Origin: an uncultured Clostridia bacterium
Lineage (GTDB): Bacteria > Bacillota > Clostridia > RUG12999
Assembly (NCBI GenBank): GCA_934792465.1
Contig: CAKVOK010000026.1
Location: 1 to 44,341, forward strand
Length of the DNA: 44,341 nucleotides
Direction: 5' to 3'
Shown here one piece after another: positions 15,419-22,354 of the stretch. The notes beneath the pieces were generated by a model. It did no database searches, was not told the origin of the DNA, and saw nothing but the letters and a program-made list of their open reading frames with translations. A program made the translations under genes and the position numbers. Each line of letters begins with the position of its first letter. Within the stretch, counting starts at the first letter, position 1.

Positions 15419-16758
15419 TGAATGAAATGAAATATGCGGAGTATGCGAAAAAATGTAATGAAGCGGACGCACTCAACAAACAGTATTTTCAGGAATACGG
15501 CGTTAAACGCGGATTGAGAGATATTAACGGAAACGGTGTTTTGTGCGGTCTTACGAATATATCGAAAATAGAATCCTACGAGATGAAAGACGGAGAGAAA
15601 AGACCCTGCGAGGGCAAGCTGCGCTACAGGGGTTATGATATATACGATTTGGTGGACGGAATCCCGGAGGACGGGTTCGGATTTGAGGAAATAGCATATC
15701 TTTTGCTTATGGGAGATTTGCCGGACAAAGCCGAACTGGAGGAATTTAAGGCTGTCCTTTCGGGCGAACAGCGTCTGCCGACGAACTTCACACGTGACGT
15801 TATCATGAAAGCGGCAAGCAAGGATATTATGAATTCTATGACGAGAAGCGTGCTTACTCTCGCTTCTTACGATTCGGCAGTATCCGACAACAGCATTGAA
15901 AACGTGCTGCGTCAGTCATGCAAGCTTATAAGCGTGTTTCCTATGATTTCGGTGTATGCATACCATGCGTACAATCATTATAAAAAGGACGGCAGTATGT
16001 ATATCCACAGACCGCAGAGCAATTTGTCGACTGCGGAAAATATACTGCTCATGCTTCGTCCCGATAAGGAATATACTCCGATAGAGGCAAAGGTGCTGGA
16101 CGTGGCGCTGCTTTTGCATATGGAGCATGGCGGAGGAAACAACTCGACGTTTACAACGCGTGTTGTAACGTCGTCCGGCTCGGATACGTATTCGGTTATC
16201 GCTGCGGCGCTTTCGTCACTCAAGGGGCCTAAGCACGGCGGTGCGAATATCAAGGTTGTAAAGATGATGAAGGATATAAAGAAACACGTATCAGACTGCC
16301 GTGATGAGGACGAAGTGCGTTTCTATCTCGAAAAGATTGTCGATAAAGACGCTTTCGACAAAACGGGACTTATCTACGGTATGGGGCACGCAGTATATTC
16401 GCTTTCCGACCCGAGAGCCGAAATATTCAAGCAGTTTGTGCAAAAGCTTGCCATGGACAAAGGCAGAAAAGAGGATTTCGCACTGTATTCGGCGGTGGAA
16501 AAGCTTGCGCCCGCCGTGATTGCGGACAAACGCAGGATTTATAAGGGTGTAAGCACAAATGTGGATTTTTACAGCGGCTTTGTATACAGTATGCTTGATA
16601 TTCCCGTGGAGCTGTTTACTCCGATTTTCGCTATGGCGAGAATAGTCGGCTGGAGTGCGCACAGGATAGAGGAGCTTATTAATATGGATAAGATTATGCG
16701 TCCGGCATACAAGAGCGTAATTGACGACAGAGATTATACTGATATTGAAAAGAGATAA
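15418..16758 (+). CDS. Citrate/2-methylcitrate synthase
   Basis: A 446-residue enzyme that condenses acetyl-CoA (or propionyl-CoA) with oxaloacetate. The catalytic triad is visible as H273 (GPKHGGAN), H324 (GMGHAVY) and D383 (NVDFYSG), with the N-terminal-domain motif GKLRYRGYDI at 66-75. The GMGHAVYSLSDPR form and the EHGGGNNSTF segment are typical of clostridial citrate synthases. No aconitase or isocitrate dehydrogenase gene is adjacent, so it probably feeds glutamate synthesis in an incomplete cycle. It is coupled to two upstream MarR genes and ends at a strong hairpin terminator. Confidence 0.94.
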   Translation: MNEMKYAEYAKKCNEADALNKQYFQEYGVKRGLRDINGNGVLCGLTNISKIESYEMKDGEKRPCEGKLRYRGYDIYDLVDGIPEDGFGFEEIAYLLLMGDLPDKAELEEFKAVLSGEQRLPTNFTRDVIMKAASKDIMNSMTRSVLTLASYDSAVSDNSIENVLRQSCKLISVFPMISVYAYHAYNHYKKDGSMYIHRPQSNLSTAENILLMLRPDKEYTPIEAKVLDVALLLHMEHGGGNNSTFTTRVVTSSGSDTYSVIAAALSSLKGPKHGGANIKVVKMMKDIKKHVSDCRDEDEVRFYLEKIVDKDAFDKTGLIYGMGHAVYSLSDPRAEIFKQFVQKLAMDKGRKEDFALYSAVEKLAPAVIADKRRIYKGVSTNVDFYSGFVYSMLDIPVELFTPIFAMARIVGWSAHRIEELINMDKIMRPAYKSVIDDRDYTDIEKR

Positions 16759-16770
16759 GGTATATATAAT

Positions 16771-16808
16771 GAGGGTGCGGAAAGGCAGATTTTTCCGCAC
16801 CCCTCTTT
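16771..16808 (+). terminator. Terminator after citrate synthase
   Basis: GAGGGTGCGGAAA (16771-16783) pairs with TTTCCGCACCCCTC (16792-16805) around GGCAGATT, with one bulged C and a short T run. The core is repeated base for base at 18154-18189. Confidence 0.85.
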
Positions 16809-16816
16809 GCTTGCAA

Positions 16817-16845
16817 CTTTAGAAAAATAGTGCATTTTTATAAAG
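16817..16845. repeat. Short CTTTAG...TAAAG repeat remnant
   Basis: This stretch begins CTTTAGAAAAATAG and ends TGCATTTTTATAAAG. Its two halves match the two ends of the longer element at 23735-23838, as if the centre had been deleted. As at 18206 and 23735, it sits next to a GAGGGTG/CACCCTC hairpin. Confidence 0.5.
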
Positions 16846-16907
16846 TTAATTTTTTGTGTCACCTTTTTGTGTGCTGCGTTGTGTTTAAAGTGAAGGGGTT
16901 GATAAAG

Positions 16908-17396
16908 ATGAACAATCATTCAGTGCGGCCGACTGATGATGAAATCAAAGAAGTTGTGACAGTGTATTCAAATATGCTTTTTAAATTATGTTTTTCAATT
17001 CTTTGCAGCACGGCAGACGCCGAGGACGCAGTGTCGGACACATTTGTAAAGTATATGACCAAAGCACCGTATTTCAACGGCGAAGAACACCGAAAGGCGT
17101 GGCTTTTGCGGGTGGCGGTGAATATATGCAAAAATATGTGCCGTTTCAGAAAAAGAAACGGTTGTATAGATATAGATGAGGTGAGGGAACTTGCGGCGGA
17201 GGAAAAGGACTTCGGCGTGCTGGAGCAGGTAATGAAGCTGCCGGAAAAGTATAAGACGATAATTCATTTGCATTATGTAGAGGGATATAAGGTAAAGGAG
17301 CTTGCAAAAATATTGGATATATCGGAAGCGGCGGCGAAAAAGCGTCTGCAATACGGCAGAAATATACTGAAAGCGGAATACGGAAAGGAAGATTAG
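16908..17396 (+). CDS. ECF-like RNA polymerase sigma factor
   Basis: A 162-residue sigma-70-family factor with region 2 (TADAEDAVSDTFVKYM, HRKAWLLRVAVNICKNMCR) and region 4 (MKLPEKYKTIIHLHYVEG, KELAKILDISEAAAKKRLQY). It has no sigma-1 or sigma-3 regions, so it belongs to the extracytoplasmic-function group. The start is ATG 16908, behind AAGGGG. The adjacent downstream gene encodes a single-pass membrane protein and fits as the cognate anti-sigma factor. Envelope stress is the usual input for such pairs; the signal here is unknown. The pair is bracketed by two near-identical terminator hairpins. Confidence 0.9.
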   Translation: MNNHSVRPTDDEIKEVVTVYSNMLFKLCFSILCSTADAEDAVSDTFVKYMTKAPYFNGEEHRKAWLLRVAVNICKNMCRFRKRNGCIDIDEVRELAAEEKDFGVLEQVMKLPEKYKTIIHLHYVEGYKVKELAKILDISEAAAKKRLQYGRNILKAEYGKED

Positions 17397-17399
17397 AAA

Positions 17400-18146
17400 A
17401 TGAAAAGCCGAGATTATGTTGAAGCAATGAACAATTTGAAAACTCCCAACGGTATGCAGAACAGAATATATGCAAGGGTTTTGCAAAAAAAATATGTAAA
17501 GGGGAATAAGATTATGTTAAAAAAGAAAATATTTGCAATAACGGCAGCGGCAGTGGTGGCGTTGGGCAGTATAGGTTATGCGGTGGGAAACGCCGTGACG
17601 TCATGGTATTCGAGTTCGAGTGCCGATGCGGAGTATAAGACATTGCCGACTGCGGAACAGTGCGTTAAGGACTGCGGATATGAACCGCTGCTTATCGATG
17701 AATTTGAAAACGGTTATAAATTCAAGGACGGAAGCATTGTGAAAAATCGTATGGAGGACGATGCCGGCAGTGCAATCGAAAATTTCAAATCGTTTGATTT
17801 TCGGTATGCAAAAAACGGAGATGAGGTCTATTTTACACAGGAGAAATATACGTCACAGACAGACGAACCGGGCAGCGTCACGGCTACGGCAGACGGCACG
17901 GACATATATTATTACAGCTATAAGAATAAGGTAGTGCCGCCGGATTATAAGCTTACGAAAGAGGATAAGGAAGCCGAGAAAAACGGAGAACTTGTGTTCT
18001 CATACGGCTCGGATAAGGTGGAAATAAATGTTGTAAGCAGTGTTTCCTGGGATGTCGGTGATATGCATTATACGCTTATGCAGATAGACGGAAAGCTTTC
18101 AGAAAAAGAGCTTGCGGATATGGCGCTTGAAGCACTGAAAAAATAA
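17400..18146 (+). CDS. Putative membrane-anchored anti-sigma factor
   Basis: A 248-residue single-pass protein that starts 3 nt after the sigma factor stop. Residues 1-40 are basic and cytoplasmic, a hydrophobic segment covers about 43-66 (IFAITAAAVVALGSIGYAVG), and about 180 residues are extracytoplasmic, rich in Asp, Lys and Tyr. The layout (short cytoplasmic tail, one TM, external sensor) and the tight pairing suggest that the tail binds the sigma factor. No zinc-type HxxxCxxC anti-sigma motif was seen. The external part recalls DUF4367-like domains, but I do not firmly recognise it. Confidence 0.75.
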   Translation: MKSRDYVEAMNNLKTPNGMQNRIYARVLQKKYVKGNKIMLKKKIFAITAAAVVALGSIGYAVGNAVTSWYSSSSADAEYKTLPTAEQCVKDCGYEPLLIDEFENGYKFKDGSIVKNRMEDDAGSAIENFKSFDFRYAKNGDEVYFTQEKYTSQTDEPGSVTATADGTDIYYYSYKNKVVPPDYKLTKEDKEAEKNGELVFSYGSDKVEINVVSSVSWDVGDMHYTLMQIDGKLSEKELADMALEALKK

Positions 18147-18153
18147 TATACGG

Positions 18154-18192
18154 GAGGGGTGCGGAAAGGCAGATTTTTCCGCACCCCTCTTT
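18154..18192 (+). terminator. Terminator after the sigma/anti-sigma pair
   Basis: GAGGGGTGCGGAAA (18154-18167) and TTTCCGCACCCCTC (18176-18189) form a perfect 14-bp stem followed by TTT. From GGGTGCGG through CCTCTTTG it is identical to the hairpin at 16771. Confidence 0.88.
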
Positions 18193-18205
18193 GATGAAAT
18201 ATTGC

Positions 18206-18235
18206 TTTATGCGGTCCTTGCATTTTTTATAAAGC
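18206..18235. repeat. Short repeat with core ATGCGGTCC..TGCATTTT
   Basis: The core matches 21316-21343 and the reverse complement of 23735-23765. It lies immediately after a GAGGGGTG hairpin, as in the other copies, so hairpin and core seem to travel as a composite. Confidence 0.55.
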
Positions 18236-18256
18236 ACCTTTTCCAGATATTTTGCA

Positions 18257-18285
18257 TTGAAATCGGGCGGTGCATATGCTAAAAT
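18257..18285 (+). promoter_or_regulatory. Promoter of the SleB-like hydrolase gene
   Basis: TTGAAA (18257-18262) and TAAAAT (18280-18285) are spaced by 17 nt, 35 nt before the start codon. Confidence 0.6.
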
Positions 18286-18319
18286 TATATGTGTGAAACA
18301 AATGTTTAAGGAGGAAGAA

Positions 18320-19132
18320 ATGAAAAAAATAATTTTTTTGATTTGTTTTTATCTTCTTTCATTCATGAATACTGCGGCATACGAAGTACCGATTGATATA
18401 ACGGTAAACGGCGATTATATTAAAACCTCGGTAAGACCGTATATCAAAAATTCGCTTACTTATGTGCCGATAAGGTTTGTATCGGAAGCCATAGGGTGCG
18501 ACGTTGACTGGACGGGTGAAGCGGCAATAATCAGGGGCGAAAAAACAATAATACTCTATCCGGGACGGGATTATGCCGTTGTAGACGGAGAAACGAAGAA
18601 GCTCGACGGCGGAGCGGAGCTTGTTTCGGACAGAACGTTCGTTCCGCTGCGTTTTGTTGCGGAAACGCTCGGCTGCAACGTAAACTGGAACGCAAATTAT
18701 TATTGTGTTGAAATTGAGAAGAAAAACATATCTGTGAATGAAGACTGTATAACAAATCCGGAATACGACCGCGACAGCATATTTTGGCTGGCACGCATAA
18801 TCGAGAGCGAGAGCGGCGGCGAGATTATGGAGGGAAAAATTGCGGTCGGCAACGTTGTTTTGAACCGTGTTGAAAGCAAAGCGTTTCCGAATACGATATA
18901 CGGAGTTATTTTTGACGATGCGTACGGAATACAGTTTCAGCCTGTTATGAACGGGACGGTTTACAACGAGCCGTCGCAGGATTCGTATATTGCGGCGAAG
19001 CTGGCGCTCAGCGGCAGCAACACCGCGGGAGAAAGCCTCTATTTTTTAAATCCGAGGAAATCAACCAACTTTTGGATTGTGTATAACAGGGAGTATTTAT
19101 GCTCAATAGGAAATCATGATTTCTATTTGTAA
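18320..19132 (+). CDS. Secreted SleB-like cell-wall hydrolase with copper-amine-oxidase-N-type domain
   Basis: A 270-residue exported protein. Signal peptide: residues 1-20. Residues about 28-140 hold two repeats of the copper amine oxidase N-terminal (stalk) type (YVPIRFVSEAIGCDVDW and FVPLRFVAETLGCNVNW), which in Clostridia acts as a wall or surface module. The C-terminal domain (about 155-270) is a SleB/CwlJ hydrolase: WLARIIESESGGE, with the expected catalytic Glu, then GKIAVGNVVLNRV and LYFLNPRKSTNFWI. The likely substrate is spore cortex or cell-wall peptidoglycan. The start is ATG 18320, behind AAGGAGGAAG. It is monocistronic. Whether it acts in germination, mother-cell lysis or growth cannot be told from the sequence. 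Confidence 0.88.
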   Translation: MKKIIFLICFYLLSFMNTAAYEVPIDITVNGDYIKTSVRPYIKNSLTYVPIRFVSEAIGCDVDWTGEAAIIRGEKTIILYPGRDYAVVDGETKKLDGGAELVSDRTFVPLRFVAETLGCNVNWNANYYCVEIEKKNISVNEDCITNPEYDRDSIFWLARIIESESGGEIMEGKIAVGNVVLNRVESKAFPNTIYGVIFDDAYGIQFQPVMNGTVYNEPSQDSYIAAKLALSGSNTAGESLYFLNPRKSTNFWIVYNREYLCSIGNHDFYL

Positions 19133-19209
19133 ATATAAACATATTTAAAAATGTTTCAAAAGCTTTTTTGGGCAAAAACACGAAAATATGATAAATATTG
19201 TGAAATCAC

Positions 19210-19238
19210 TTGCAAAATGGCTGAAAATTTGATAAAAT
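19210..19238 (+). promoter_or_regulatory. Promoter of rpmB
   Basis: TTGCAA (19210-19215) and TAAAAT (19233-19238) are 17 nt apart, 39 nt upstream of the rpmB start. Confidence 0.6.
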
Positions 19239-19277
19239 ATATATATTGTTGTATAAATCAATGGGAGGTGCATACAA

Positions 19278-19466
19278 ATGGCAAAATGTGAAGTATGTGG
19301 AAAAAGCGTTTCCTTCGGTATAAAAGTAAGTCATTCTCACAGACGTTCAAACCGTACATGGAAACCAAATGTAAGAAGTGTAAGAGCTATAGTAAACGGT
19401 ACTCCTAAGAAAATTAACGTTTGCACTCGCTGCCTGCGTTCGGGTAAAGTTGAAAGAGCTATATAA
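19278..19466 (+). CDS. rpmB: 50S ribosomal protein L28
   Basis: A 62-residue basic ribosomal protein of the large subunit. It carries the two CxxC pairs of the zinc-binding form (CEVCGK near the N-terminus and CTRC near the C-terminus) and the family stretch SHSHRRSNRTWKPN. The length is normal. GGGAGGTG precedes the ATG. It is a single-gene unit with its own promoter and a clear terminator. Confidence 0.97.
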   Translation: MAKCEVCGKSVSFGIKVSHSHRRSNRTWKPNVRSVRAIVNGTPKKINVCTRCLRSGKVERAI

Positions 19467-19480
19467 CGGAATTAAGATGT

Positions 19481-19505
19481 CCACTGCCTTTTCGGCAGTG
19501 GGTTT
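19481..19505 (+). terminator. Terminator after rpmB
   Basis: CCACTGCC (19481-19488) and GGCAGTGG (19494-19501) form a perfect 8-bp stem with loop TTTTC, followed by a T-rich tail. Confidence 0.88.
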
Positions 19506-19630
19506 CGCTTGATTTTTTGTGCGGTTGGTTTTGCCGCAAGGGTGCCGGATAGCAGAAGGTGTTGTTCGGCTTTTTTCCGTTTGTTTTTTGTTTTTGCAAA
19601 AGACACTGCTTATTTTGTATGGTATGTTTA

Positions 19631-19682
19631 AAGAAGCTGTAAAAAACATCGTGTGTTCCGTGCTGTTTTTTGCGGCTTCTTT
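19631..19682 (+). promoter_or_regulatory. Long hairpin upstream of the KdpD-like kinase
   Basis: The 18-nt arms 19631-19648 (AAGAAGCTGTAAAAAACA) and 19665-19682 pair with only two G-U-type positions, followed by TTGT and a TATAAT at 19685-19690. It could be a terminator for read-through from rpmB or part of the kinase control region. The rest of 19506-19714 shows no gene. Confidence 0.55.
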
Positions 19683-19714
19683 TGTATAATTTAAGGCAGA
19701 AGGGTGGATAATTT

Positions 19715-20788
19715 ATGTTGCATAAGATATATAAAAAAATTTTTTCGTTTTCGGCAAAGGATTTGCTTACAACACTTTTTATACTGTTGGCGATAACGGC
19801 GGCGTGCCTTTTTATAAACCGTTTTAACGACGGCGATATATACGTGCCTATGATGTATTCGCTGGCGGTCTTGCTCGTGTCGAGATATACAAACGGATAT
19901 TTCTGGGGAGTTTTTTCCTCGATACTGTCGGTTGTAATAATAAACTACTTTTTTGCCGAACCGCATTTTGCGTTCGATTTGCTCCAGCCGGGATATCCGA
20001 TAGCGTTTGCGGTAATGCTCACGGGTTGTATAATTACGGGTGCGAGTACGACGCAGCTGGTGGAAAAAGAAAAAATGCGTACAATGGCAGAGAAAGAACG
20101 TATGCGTGCGAATCTGCTGCGTGCCGTATCACATGATTTAAGAACGCCGCTGACATCGATTTCCGGCTCGGCAAGCGTGCTTATAGATAATGACGGCAAA
20201 ATTGATAAGGCTGAAAGAAGAAGCCTTCTTATTGAGATTCAGGAAGAAGCGCAGTGGCTTATACGAATGGTTGAAAATCTGCTTGCCGTAACGAGAATAA
20301 GCAATGAAAACGGGGAATTGCACAAGACAGTCGAAGTGGTGGAGGAGATTGCCGCAGAAGCGGTGCAAAAGCTGAAAAAGCGCTATCCCGACGCACCTAT
20401 CAGAGTATATGTGCCGGAAGACATATTGTTTGTGCCGATGGACGCCATTTTGATTGAACAGGTGCTGATAAATCTCATGGAAAATTCGATTCGCCACGGA
20501 GAGCATGTTACAAAAATTAAGCTTGAAATTTTGCAAAAGGGCGAATTTGCCGTGTTTAAGGTGACGGACAACGGCTGCGGATTCGACAGGAAAAAGCTTG
20601 ATAATTTGTTTGACGGAAATGTTTCGTCGAACAATCCGAACAGCGATATAACAAAAGATATGGGCATAGGTCTTAGCGTTTGCAAATCTATAATAAATGC
20701 CCACGGAGGCTCTGTCGAAGCCGAGAATATTATCGGCGGCGGTGCGTGCGTGAAATTTTCTCTGCCGCTTGAAGCGGAAAATGTATAA
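19715..20788 (+). CDS. Orphan KdpD-like sensor histidine kinase (DUF4118 type)
   Basis: A 357-residue membrane kinase. Residues about 17-110 hold four hydrophobic segments with YVPMMYSLAVLLVSRYTNGYFWG, the DUF4118 membrane domain of KdpD. HisKA has phospho-acceptor H140 (AVSHDLRTPLTSI). HATPase_c has LMENSIRHGE (N), DNGCGFD (G1) and GIGLSVCKSIINAHGG (G2). It lacks the N-terminal KdpD and USP domains that sense potassium or c-di-AMP in full KdpD. No response regulator or kdp transport gene is adjacent, so partner and signal are unknown. A long hairpin precedes it. Confidence 0.9.
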   Translation: MLHKIYKKIFSFSAKDLLTTLFILLAITAACLFINRFNDGDIYVPMMYSLAVLLVSRYTNGYFWGVFSSILSVVIINYFFAEPHFAFDLLQPGYPIAFAVMLTGCIITGASTTQLVEKEKMRTMAEKERMRANLLRAVSHDLRTPLTSISGSASVLIDNDGKIDKAERRSLLIEIQEEAQWLIRMVENLLAVTRISNENGELHKTVEVVEEIAAEAVQKLKKRYPDAPIRVYVPEDILFVPMDAILIEQVLINLMENSIRHGEHVTKIKLEILQKGEFAVFKVTDNGCGFDRKKLDNLFDGNVSSNNPNSDITKDMGIGLSVCKSIINAHGGSVEAENIIGGGACVKFSLPLEAENV

Positions 20789-20862
20789 AACGAAATTTTT
20801 TCGGCAATAATATTTTTGCGATAGAAATTTTCGCAAATTAATTATGAACGGAGAGATTTTTT

Positions 20863-21033
20863 ATGAGTTGTCACTGTGGAGAAAACAAAAGCATTTCGTG
20901 TACCGTACAGCAGTGTAAGAACCACTGCGAACACGCAGATTACTGTTCTCTTGATACTGTAAGAATAGGAACACATGAGAGCAATCCGACAATGAACGAA
21001 TGCGTTGACTGCGAATCGTTCGTACTCAGATAA
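20863..21033 (+). CDS. DUF1540 family cysteine-rich small protein
   Basis: A 56-residue protein with eight cysteines, beginning MSCHCGENKSISCTV. The C..V..C.NH..H..YC..DTV.IG pattern followed by CVDCESF is that of DUF1540, a small putative metal-binding domain common in Clostridia and often linked to sporulation-time expression. The start ATG 20863 follows GGAGAG. An inverted repeat (TTTGCGA/TCGCAAA, 20813-20838) lies between the kinase stop and this gene. No function is known. It ends 58 nt before a strong terminator. Confidence 0.82.
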   Translation: MSCHCGENKSISCTVQQCKNHCEHADYCSLDTVRIGTHESNPTMNECVDCESFVLR

Positions 21034-21091
21034 GCTCGGACAAGAAAACGGCATTGATATTGCCGTCCCCCTGATAAAAAATTAATTCAAA

Positions 21092-21128
21092 GGCAGATAT
21101 GTTTACCCCTTGCATATCTGCCTTTTTT
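21092..21128 (+). terminator. Terminator after the DUF1540 gene
   Basis: GGCAGATATG (21092-21101) and CATATCTGCC (21113-21122) form a perfect 10-bp stem followed by TTTTTT: a textbook intrinsic terminator. Confidence 0.93.
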
Positions 21129-21172
21129 CTGTGATAAAAGCTTTTAAGATATTGACTTTGTGTGCGGTATAA

Positions 21173-21251
21173 TTAATGACTGCTGAACAATTACAAAATG
21201 CACTCATATACTAATTTTTTCGGCATTTTGTAATTGTTCAGCAGTCATTAA
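21173..21251. repeat. Palindromic MITE-like repeat, copy 2 (complete)
   Basis: Perfect 29-nt inverted arms (21173-21201 and 21223-21251) begin and end in TTAA and flank a 21-nt loop (21202-21222). The loop is the reverse complement of the loop in the copy at 1-70. The element lies in an intergenic region after a terminator and has no coding capacity. Confidence 0.88.
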
Positions 21252-21305
21252 ATAATAATGCATGGTTTTAAATATGAACCCTATATTGCGGTGCGGGTTT
21301 ATACA

Positions 21306-21343
21306 CCATGCATTTTTTATGCGGTCTGTGCATTTTGCTGAAG
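21306..21343. repeat. Short repeat with core ATGCGGTCT..TGCATTTT
   Basis: It shares TTTATGCGGTC..TGCATTTTGCT.AAG with 18206-18235 and the reverse complement of 23735-23765. Its left end also pairs with 21258-21268 (AATGCATGG against CCATGCATT), giving a larger inverted repeat beside the palindromic element. Confidence 0.55.
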
Positions 21344-21354
21344 TATTATATCTT

Positions 21355-21392
21355 ATAATAAATAATGGCTGCCGCATTGATAATGCAGCAGC
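21355..21392 (-). terminator. Terminator of acpP
   Basis: On the minus strand GCTGC and GCATT pair with AATGC and GCAGC (21368-21392) across a 3-nt loop and one mismatch, followed by an AU-rich tail. It lies just after the acpP stop. Confidence 0.65.
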
Positions 21393-21403
21393 GCAAGGAA
21401 TGA

Positions 21404-21631
21404 TTATCCTATTTTTTTGTTCAAATAATCCACGATATCACCGACGGTTTTTATATTTTCAAGGTCCTCATCGGGAATCTCGATATCAAACTCCTCCTCG
21501 ATTGAAGTAGCAAGGTCTACAACCGCAAGAGAATCTATACCCAAATCATCTTTAAGCTCGGCTGTAAGTGTAACTTCGCTTTCGTCAAGCAAAAGCTCGC
21601 TGACCAAAAGGTCACGTACTTTTTCAAACAT
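21404..21631 (-). CDS. acpP: Acyl carrier protein
   Basis: A 75-residue acidic helical protein that carries acyl chains during fatty acid synthesis. The phosphopantetheine attachment serine is S34 in the motif LGIDSLAVVDL, and the helix III segment DIEIPDEDLENIKTVGDIV is typical. The length is normal. The gene stands alone, without the fab genes that often surround it, and has its own consensus promoter and a terminator. It could serve general fatty acid synthesis or a specialised pathway. Confidence 0.95.
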   Translation of the reverse strand: MFEKVRDLLVSELLLDESEVTLTAELKDDLGIDSLAVVDLATSIEEEFDIEIPDEDLENIKTVGDIVDYLNKKIG

Positions 21632-21686
21632 ACTGCGTCCCCCCTCTGTAGCTTATAACTTATGTTTTGCAATCCGTGCAGTATAT

Positions 21687-21715
21687 ATTATAATATCATT
21701 TTTGTTATATGTCAA
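21687..21715 (-). promoter_or_regulatory. Promoter of acpP
   Basis: On the minus strand TTGACA (21715-21710) and TATAAT (21692-21687) are separated by 17 nt, about 56 nt upstream of the acpP start. It is a full consensus promoter. Confidence 0.9.
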
Positions 21716-21900
21716 CACTTATTTCAAAAAAAATTGCATTTTTACTGATTTTTTTTGAAATTATCGGCAGAATCGAGAGAATTGCACAGGAATCGGCAAT
21801 ATAAAAAAATGCGGAATTTCTTAAAAAAAGCAAATAATTTGTTTTTTACTGTATTTTACATATGCATATTTTTTATGTGATATGTAAACTTAAAAATGAG

Positions 21901-22120
21901 TTTTCCACATAAGATTTCACGCCAAAGGTCTTAAAAATACAGTTGTACACCGAGTTATCCACTTTATCCACAGGTTTGTTATGTTAATCGGAGGGAAAAT
22001 ACAATATTGCCTGTCCAAAAAATGTTTACATAATCTTGTGACGTAAACCTGACTTGAAATTAATGTAAATTCTAAATGCTTTAAAATAAGTTATTCACCA
22101 AGTTATCCACCTTTTCCACA
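21901..22120 (+). other. DnaA-box cluster in an AT-rich gap (origin-like or DnaA-titration site)
   Basis: Seven 9-mers like the DnaA box TTATCCACA lie in the same orientation. TTTTCCACA is at 21901-21909. Triplet A is at 21943-21972 (TTGTACACC, GAG spacer, TTATCCACT, TTATCCACA). Triplet B is at 22091-22120 (TTATTCACC, AAG spacer, TTATCCACC, TTTTCCACA). The two triplets share the spacing 9-3-9-9. The surroundings (21720-22350) are very AT-rich and hold no gene. No dnaA, dnaN, rep or parA gene is in the window, and genes on both sides are mostly plus-strand, so a chromosomal origin is not proven. Confidence 0.65.
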
Positions 22121-22278
22121 ACAGTTATTAAACAACGGGTGCAAATCTCAAAAATGCGGTACAAAAAATTAAAAATCATGTTTTTTGTTTGCTGATTTCT
22201 TACATTGCCGATGACTTGCACAATAAAAAAATCTCTGTTTTTCATAAAAAATTACCTGATATTTTATGAAATATTCAG

Positions 22279-22307
22279 TTGAAGTTTTTTGAAAAATATG
22301 GTATACT
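22279..22307 (+). promoter_or_regulatory. Promoter of the NSS symporter gene
   Basis: TTGAAG (22279-22284) and TATACT (22302-22307) are spaced by 17 nt, 48 nt before the start codon. Confidence 0.75.
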
Positions 22308-22354
22308 ATACAGGATGTGCATTTGCATAGTTTTATTTTAATTGGGGGATAAAA

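Noticed and set aside
21901..22120. Plasmid or prophage replication origin
   Set aside because: No rep, par, integrase or phage gene is present and the surrounding genes are chromosomal housekeeping types; a chromosomal DnaA-binding site is the better reading.
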